DNA of 64,000 nucleotides, from positions 75,619,935 to 75,683,934 of the forward strand of contig NC_073744.1 of assembly GCF_029784135.1 (NCBI RefSeq), in the 5' to 3' direction. Each line of letters starts with the position of its first letter. Positions within the stretch are counted from its first letter, which is position 1. The DNA is from Toxorhynchites rutilus septentrionalis (lineage: Eukaryota > Arthropoda > Insecta > Diptera > Culicidae). Made by a program: the position numbers and the translations under genes. This document shows positions 57,138-64,000 of the stretch, in pieces. Below the pieces are notes generated by a model. The model saw only the letters and a list, made by a program, of their open reading frames with translations. It was not told the DNA's origin and did no database searches.

Positions 57138-60100
57138 CGTAAAGCTGCATGAGCTCGTGCGACACCTACATTAGAGTTCAGAACTACAAAAGTGATCATG
57201 TTTGTATTTCTACGCGCTTGAAAGCGAGATTCGATCGTGATTATTTTTATTAATTTCTTTTTAAATTCATTTTAACCATTAAATGTCATCAGTAAATGGT
57301 AAGAAAGTTTGATTTTTGTATATTTACAATGGTTTCAACACGCGGTCGGACCAAAATCTTCGAAAGTTTTAAGTTTGACAATACATATAATGTATGAGTA
57401 CAAACTTCTGGACATGTTTCAGAAGCTCATGATGTGGATAATGGCGATCCAGTTGATATCATATGCCACCTATCGTTTACCTAGTGAAAAAAATGTAAAA
57501 TACAACACTTATACCAAGCAATACTTCATGTGTTATGAATGAAACAATCTAAAATGATGATTTTCTAACCTGTTCAGCATAGAAATAATACTTAAAACGG
57601 GGAAAATTGTTGGTTGTAAATCTAACTCAGATTCGTCAACAGCCGGTCTCCTAACACAATTTTGAAACCTCAGCCGTAAGCTGCAATATGCATTTTCTAT
57701 TATTTATTATGAAATAAAAAACGGATCATCTTCCGACACCAAGCTTGCATAATCATTTTTTTCGTTTTATATGTCGTAAGTCGACATTCCATAATATTGT
57801 TCCCTTACAATATGAGCAGAGTAGAATGAGAAGAATCAGATGGAAAAGTATCACTCCTTTATAGAAATAAAATCAATTTCGCATAAATTATAATCAGTGG
57901 ATTTAGTTCCCAAACAGCTGCGGCATGTTGTACTTTGTATCTCGCATAGGATACTATTTGGTGGGTTTTGATCTGGTAAACAAGCTGACAAGTTCAGATT
58001 CTAAAGTCCTTATTCATTAGATCATGCCATGGCCGTCCGGCTTTTATGAACTGATGCGTCGGATTGCCCAATTATCACGGTGGTTTAAATGCCAAAACGG
58101 CAGTGAATGCTGTGTTTTGCATCAAAACCTATACTCCTGACTGTTTATTCGTGTTGATTACCTACCTGAATCAGGCCGCTTTGAGAAAATTTCCCACAAG
58201 TCATCAAACTTCCGCCTCCGAAGTTACGAGTTGAAAAACTACGTTACTCGTTCCGTACGTCCTTTCAGTAAGAAGCAATTTCATCCAGGTTCAATTTTTT
58301 CCATCATGAGATCATCTGAAATAGTGAGCCCGATGGAATTTCTTGATGGGTTGGGGAGAATTTCCTCAAAGAACAAGAATGCCCAGAATCGAATTTTCGT
58401 ACCATCAAACGCACATAAAAATACAGAAAACAAATTAAACAAAATATTTCATCCGAAAGATCTATGTGGGATCAAAAAAATCCGGTGAAAGCAACAATTT
58501 CTGTTTATTTCTTTTTTTTTCTTATCTGAGCCACGACAGGAGAGAATAAATCAAATGGTTAAAAAAAGTAGAAAAAATACCTGCAGTTCATTATTTACTG
58601 CCCAGCAAATTTTATTTGAATTTTCACTCGTACTCACTCGTTTTTACTACTATCCAAAAGAACATTTTGAACTGAAAAGTTTGTGAAATAAAGATGAATG
58701 AATGACAAAGCGAAAGTCCACTGACAAGAACATGCATACCAAGGCGTTTACTAGTTCGAATAATCCACTACATTTTAAAATCAATATAATCAAAACACAC
58801 AATTAAAAATCGATCCCAAATTATTCGTTTGCTTCAATTTTTGGTTGCACAGCATTCGTTCGATTGATAATCGATATTTGTAGAAAATATTCGATTAATC
58901 GAGCGATTAACGGACATCACTAGTCGTATGCTGGCGGTTCGGCAGGCAAGAACAGCAGATTAATTTTTGTTTGTGTCACCAGCAGTGCCAATGCAGGGAG
59001 ATCATTCGGGTAGCATTCCTGCGCGTCACAGCATCCAAAGACATTGAAGGACAATATCTTCCAATCCCATTAGCAACCATTGGATAACGCAACATCTTAT
59101 AAACAACACATGGATGGTCTCCGTCCACCCAATTAGAACTAAACCACCATGGTGAAAACGCAAAATTCGTGGCGTGTGTTGCGATAAGACCCATGTCCCG
59201 ACCTTGAATGTTTCGAAATACTACCCAAGTTCACGCCCGCCCCACACGTCAACACGTTGGCAGCGGGATTTGGGTATTTTTACAGCATGTTACGACATCA
59301 TTCGGACTTCCTTGCGTCGACCTCCTCCCGCCCATTACACCCACTGTATGTCGCGGAACGAATAAGTCAATGATTCTGAGAACCCCGACAGTCGTGTTTG
59401 GGGCCTCGCTGTTCGCCAAAAAGCGGAGCGCTATTGCATAGCACGCAATGAACATCCCTTCATTCTAACTTACATATGCGCCACTTGGCACTATCAATTA
59501 TTCAAAATTGATTGCTGTGCGCGCGTCGAATGGAGGGCGAAAATTTGATGAACCTCCGACATGCAGAGTGCGTGAGGTACCTTTGTGCCTGAATAATTGG
59601 CCATGAACCTGTGAGCAATATGTTCCGTAGTAAACCCAAACCGGGTTCAAGCACCCGACGGGGGCTCTTACAGGAGCAGGGGATGGGCTGCCATTTTCCA
59701 AACCATTCTGCCTAGAACTTCTACCCTCAGTTGGGGTTTCTTTTTGTTCTTGTACACGGTAGTCGGGGAGCCGCGAAGTTGGCTGCGTGGCGTGTGGCGG
59801 AAAATCTCGTGCCGTGTGCCACAATCTCTGTACGTTTACATATTCTGTTATTCATAGCGTTGGCGTGGAATTGACGGGGAGGAGATGGGGGGGGGGGTTG
59901 TGGTGTAAAATACAACGAAATCACCAAAAAACAAAAATGAAGAACGCGCGGACGGAAGGCGTAGAAAAGGTTAGAAATCTCTCCATTCCACTGCGAATCT
60001 CTTTGAAGTTGTTAGTTGAGGAAATTAATTAGTACGCCGAGAAGAGAGTCTTGTTGAGAGGACTGTTATAGCTGGAAGCGTGATTGGATGTATGTGGAGC

Positions 60101-61124
60101 TAGGCGTTGAATTTAGGTTTGGGTGGGACGCCTTAAGCAGTTGGGAGGCAGTTTTGCACGATTCAAAATTTTTCTCTCGAACCACGTGGCTCATGGTTCA
60201 CGTTGCTCTGGGTTGCATTGACGAATTTGAATAGTTGGATAACAATACGATAAGCAACTGTATCATTATTTCTAATTATTTATTTTATGTTCGATTAATT
60301 TGATGGATTCATTGAATTTAATATCGATGGTATTATTAAAATGAAGTATTGAGGCTCCTGTCCAATGAAAGTGATACGGTTGCCAGTATAGTCATAATAC
60401 CCATCCATGGTAACGGTCAATAAAATAACAAATCAGTGCCTATTAGCTATTTCTAGATTTTCTTTGGAATGAGGATTCCAACCAATGAAAATATCCAGTA
60501 ACGGTCTCTGGAAACTTCACCTTGGCAAAGTGTAAAGCAAAACAAGCGTACTTTCAGTGTTTACACAAGACATTCCAATCCAATATATACACTAAAATAC
60601 ACTAAGTCTGGATTTTTTTTTTGAATTTCTTCCATATGAATGATTCAAATTACGGTAAACATTAGTAGTAGTAGTAGCCTTTTTTGGTATCTCATTTTCT
60701 ATATTCTTTTAAGGTTTCCCTCATGAAATACTGGGGAAAAGAATTTTACATAAAGACATTTTACATTTACATTTTGTTTGCGTGTTTTAGGATGAAAATA
60801 GCGTTTCATATTATTAAAATCATGACTGTATCAAAACTAAGCAATGTGGTCAATAATGCATTATGATGAAGGTTACATTAACAGTTTTCGGTTCCATATT
60901 TATATACCTGGTTTTCCTGCTGTCTTGTATACCTGGTATACAAAAAGTTGTCATCTAAAAGATGCAATTTTATACTTCTTTTTCCTGGTGAACATAATTA
61001 TTACTGTTTTTGAAGGATTAACGCTGAGCCCTTCCAAGTTGCACCATTTGAGTGTGTAGTTTAGGGCTGCTTGCATTCTATACTCACATTTATCCCTTGC
61101 TTGCTTGTATACTCACATTTATCT
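57138..61124. other. Non-coding intron sequence
   Basis: 58,880-58,922 is the right end of the hAT-like envelope. TAGTAGTAGTAG occurs at 60667. A G-run of nine lies at 59889-59897. ORFs (up to 108 codons, minus strand, 59498-59824) show no family. 61070-61125 repeats TATACTCACATTTATC twice. Confidence 0.4.
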
Positions 61125-61560
61125 CTTACTATAATGATTATGTCATCAGCGAATCCAATGATTTTGTATCCCTAACTAGAAAGGTTGTTGAGAAGGTCAT
61201 CGAGAACTAGAGACCACAACAAAGAAGACAAAACTCCTCTTTGAGGGCAACCTCTTGTTGGTTTCGTTGTTAGAGTTGATCCTCCTGATTTGGTTGTTAT
61301 TAATCGGTTGGTTATCATAGCTTGTATCCAGTTAGAGCTGGACATGTCAAAACCACGTTTTTTTATAGCTTCGTTTATAGAATTGTGGGATGCATTGTCA
61401 AACGCTCCCTCAGTATCCAGAAAAGCTGTAAGTGATGCATGATACTAAGTGTTTCCTGAGGATCGGTTATATATTGACCGTTTTCTTTTTTCAAACTGCT
61501 AAGTCTATTGGTATGATCATTTGAAAAGACTCCATGAAGTCTTGCTACAGCAGACATATT
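61125..61560 (-). pseudogene. LINE reverse transcriptase fragment
   Basis: Minus strand: ARLHGVFSNDHTNRLSSLKK and ENGQYITDPQETLSIMHH. The frame then shifts to AFLDTEGAFDNASHNSINEA (RT motif A, Asp-Asp layout), NWIQAMITNRLITTKSGG, GCPQRGVLSSLLWSLVLDDL (motif B) and GYKIIGFADDIIIIV (motif C, FADD box). The fingers region between QETL and the motif-A block is deleted, and one TAG interrupts before GYKI. The arrangement fits the Jockey/I/R1 side of non-LTR elements. Endonuclease, thumb and 3'UTR are absent. Long dead. Confidence 0.88.
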
Positions 61561-61609
61561 TTAAACTTGCTAACATGTAAGCTTACAATCACTTTTATAG
61601 ATTTAAGTT

Positions 61610-61773
61610 TTTTTTTTTTTTTTTTTTTTTATCTGTATTATAGTGACTTTCAACTCATTTGGCTGGTTCGTCACTTTTACTTCCATTTTTTGGAAGAATG
61701 TTGGGAGTGAGAATTGAACTCGTGACCTTTAGCGTGAGAGGCATGGATGTTACCACTACGCCAGATCGCCTCC
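61610..61773 (-). mobile_element. tRNA-derived SINE with poly(A) tail
   Basis: Minus strand starts GGAGGCGATCTGGCGTAGTG (A box TGGCGTAGTGG) and has B-box-like GAGTTCAATTC. The body ends GAAAGTCACTATAATACAGA followed by a 21-base A tail (T-run 61610-61630 on +). TTTAAG occurs at both outer edges and may be part of the target duplication. Compact, 164 bp; different from the SINEs at 314-809 and 14850-15130. Confidence 0.85.
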
Positions 61774-62359
61774 ACTTTAAGTTTTCTTTGTCATATTCTG
61801 TTAGACAGTATTTGTAATCTGTTCAATTAGAATTAATTTTTGCTTTGTTGAAACGTTTTCTAAATAGGTGTCCAAGCTTTTCAAGTTTTCTGTTCCATTA
61901 AGATATCATTAAGCATCAGTGGACTGTTCTCTTGAAATGTGGATGAAATATTGGTTCCAAACTATGACGAAACCCATTCAGGTAGCTCAGAGGAAGAAAT
62001 ACTCTCCAATGACATCGGATTATTGTCCAGAATTTTGGAATAATACATATCTCAATTTGTTTTTCTCGTGTCTCTGAATTATTCAATAAATAGATCCCCA
62101 GAATTGTAATACGGACTTTAAATACATTATAACGGCACCGGTATCGCCCTTACCATCACCAGGGAGAGGGGTATTTGCTGTTAAAGGGGTCTTCTCAATA
62201 GCTTTTAAAAACGGTGATCTGAGAAGGCAACCGGGTAAACACTTCTACAATAAGTCGAACAGACAGATATATTTTGTGATTAATTGTATTCTTTCATTTG
62301 AACACGTGGCGGTGAAGGTTATCGAAGCGTAACCTGAGAAACCAAGCCTTTTCTCGTCT
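61774..62359. other. Non-coding, nothing recognised
   Basis: No supported feature before the gap. Confidence 0.4.
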
Positions 62360-62859
62360 NNNNNNNNNNNNNNNNNNNNNNNNNNNNNNNNNNNNNNNNN
62401 NNNNNNNNNNNNNNNNNNNNNNNNNNNNNNNNNNNNNNNNNNNNNNNNNNNNNNNNNNNNNNNNNNNNNNNNNNNNNNNNNNNNNNNNNNNNNNNNNNNN
62501 NNNNNNNNNNNNNNNNNNNNNNNNNNNNNNNNNNNNNNNNNNNNNNNNNNNNNNNNNNNNNNNNNNNNNNNNNNNNNNNNNNNNNNNNNNNNNNNNNNNN
62601 NNNNNNNNNNNNNNNNNNNNNNNNNNNNNNNNNNNNNNNNNNNNNNNNNNNNNNNNNNNNNNNNNNNNNNNNNNNNNNNNNNNNNNNNNNNNNNNNNNNN
62701 NNNNNNNNNNNNNNNNNNNNNNNNNNNNNNNNNNNNNNNNNNNNNNNNNNNNNNNNNNNNNNNNNNNNNNNNNNNNNNNNNNNNNNNNNNNNNNNNNNNN
62801 NNNNNNNNNNNNNNNNNNNNNNNNNNNNNNNNNNNNNNNNNNNNNNNNNNNNNNNNNNN
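62360..62859. other. Assembly gap (500 N)
   Basis: Exactly 500 N; a round number suggests a placeholder rather than a measured length. Frames read through it are meaningless. Confidence 0.99.
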
Positions 62860-64000
62860 AAAACAGCAGGTGGTGAGGTGTGGGGTTCCTGCCGAAGATA
62901 AGATTCGCCGTATTTGGTACCCAAAATGGTTGGTCTTTCCTGAGAATTTTTTAGGGGTTCTTACATGTTGTGGCACACAGATGGAGAAAGTTGTTCTTCG
63001 GGACACCGGACTTGCGGTTGGTTGAAAACTAAAGTTCGTCCGAACAGCAGCCACAAGGTTTCCTCTCTGATGGCATCTGGTTGATGGAACAAAGTTCAGA
63101 TCACATTTGGATAATTGGGGAAGGGATATTTTTATTGCTGCCGATGATGATGACGATGACGATCATGACGATGACCCTCCATACACAAACACCTTGGCGG
63201 GATTTTAGCACCGTTTGTCATTGTGTGTTGTGCCAACCAACACGGACGGAAAGAAGAGAACCTCGAGAAGCACGGTTACAGATTATAAATTCGGAATAAT
63301 TTGGCGTCAAAAGCGTTCATAAATACAACACATTAGTGTGACACTTTTTGGCGGAGTCTCGGAGATTTTTCAGGGTATACAGAATTAGCTCTCGCCGATC
63401 GGGCCTTACCGGTTATTTTTGTGTTGTTTAGCCGGAAATTAATGGTGTCCGGAGGTTGGGCCCATGACACAATGCTACCGCCGTCGAGACCGACCACCTT
63501 TGCGAACAGTTCGAGAATTGTGTCGCGCACAGAGGAATTATTCATATAGCAGCAGCAGCAGCCGTTCCAAAAGCACTCTGACCTAGACAGGTTGAATTGT
63601 TAAGTTTGTTTGGCTGGGAAGCGTATTTCACGCTCGAAGGAGAATTAGTCTGTCACTTTGAACTCTTCGGCCGTTTTCAATACTAACTTCACGTTTTCGT
63701 CTGCGTGTGATTGTCAAGGAAGCTTGTTAAATTCGAGGTTATCATGCATTTAATATTGTTGATATTGGGCCGGTTCAATTGTCTTTTTAAACCTCGAATG
63801 TAGCGTACAATGAAGCTTTGGAGTTTCGATAGTTCTTTATCACGTTTTATAACAAACTATTTTTCCTTCTGTCGTGGTTGGGAAGACACTAAATAATGCG
63901 ATGCATATTAACCCATTTTTTCTTCATTCCTTCTACAATCTTCACCACTTTAGATCGTTTTAGGAGCTGCCTGTTCATAATGGCCTATGGTATTTTTCTA
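62860..64000. other. Non-coding intron sequence
   Basis: GATGATGATGACGATGACGA near 63142. No roadkill exon is recognised up to the right edge. Confidence 0.4.

Larger units (their letters stand above)
52471..58922. mobile_element. 6.45 kb hAT-like envelope with 8-bp duplication
   Basis: GTCGTATG at 52463-52470 and 58923-58930 flanks TAGTGATCCCCGATT on the left and GGACATCACTA on the right. Inverted, the right end is TAGTGATGTCCGTTAATCG. Subterminal CGATTAATCG clusters sit at both ends (52540-52580, 58880-58910). The 8-bp duplication and short inverted ends fit hAT. No hAT transposase is seen, so it was probably a small non-autonomous element that grew by nested insertion. The rejoined target would be a near palindrome, CCGCCAG...CTGGCGG. 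Confidence 0.65.
51340..64000 (+). other. Intron 2 of roadkill/SPOP (continues past the window)
   Basis: More than 12.6 kb with no MATH-domain exon recognised on the + strand. It is packed with the nested elements listed separately. 51743-52390 is an open frame of 215 codons in GC-richer DNA, Ser/Cys/Arg-rich without any domain or family, judged spurious. The first kilobase is less AT-rich than the rest and may hold enhancers. Confidence 0.7.

Noticed and set aside
62245..63054. 269- and 201-codon ORFs across the gap
   Set aside because: They are open only because the 500 N cannot contain stops.

Overview
This is eukaryotic, AT-rich, intron-poor-in-exons DNA from an insect, most likely a culicine mosquito. 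I base that on the one clear host exon, an insect-type roadkill/SPOP N-terminus, and on the repeat load: tRNA-derived SINEs, Tc1/mariner, piggyBac-like and hAT-like elements, Helitrons with microsatellites, and many fold-back MITEs. The species call is inference. There are no operons, CRISPR arrays or prokaryotic signals, and almost every long ORF is a chance ORF in non-coding DNA.

Layout. 1-2.5 kb holds a SINE with a target-site duplication and a mariner scrap. 2548-2698 is a candidate exon that could encode a myristoylated N-terminus (MGNVASK...) of an unrecognised protein. 4-16 kb holds Tc1 and mariner remnants, a TTAA-flanked MITE, a Helitron, a GGGGTAATACGG-ended MITE and a SINE. 16.9-20.4 kb is a graveyard of three IS630/Tc1/mariner transposases laid end to end (DD41D rosa-like, mariner, Tc3-like DD34E). 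22-31 kb holds three copies of a TA-flanked element that carries a SINE-like module, and a 1.17 kb fold-back. 31-37 kb is mostly featureless. 37-49 kb holds an internally deleted mariner, a second Helitron, four MITE-like elements, a hAT element with a perfect 8-bp duplication and a 136-bp tandem repeat.

Host gene. On the + strand near 50-51.3 kb is the 5' end of the roadkill/SPOP gene (MATH-BTB adaptor of Cullin-3 ubiquitin ligase, which restrains Hedgehog signalling by degrading Ci/Gli). Exon 51186-51339 encodes its first 26 residues and stops exactly before the MATH domain. An upstream exon ending at 50698 can be joined in frame and would give an alternative 41-residue N-terminal extension. 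The rest of the gene is past the right edge, so 51340-64000 is intron.

That intron holds a 6.45 kb stretch bounded by hAT-like ends and an 8-bp duplication. Nested inside are a near-complete mariner whose transposase keeps all three catalytic aspartates but has a premature stop, a Helitron fragment and a 64-bp perfect inverted repeat. Further right are an RT fragment of a LINE, a SINE with a poly(A) tail and a 500-bp assembly gap. Several insertions can be read against uninterrupted paralogous copies elsewhere in the window, which gives a relative order of events.
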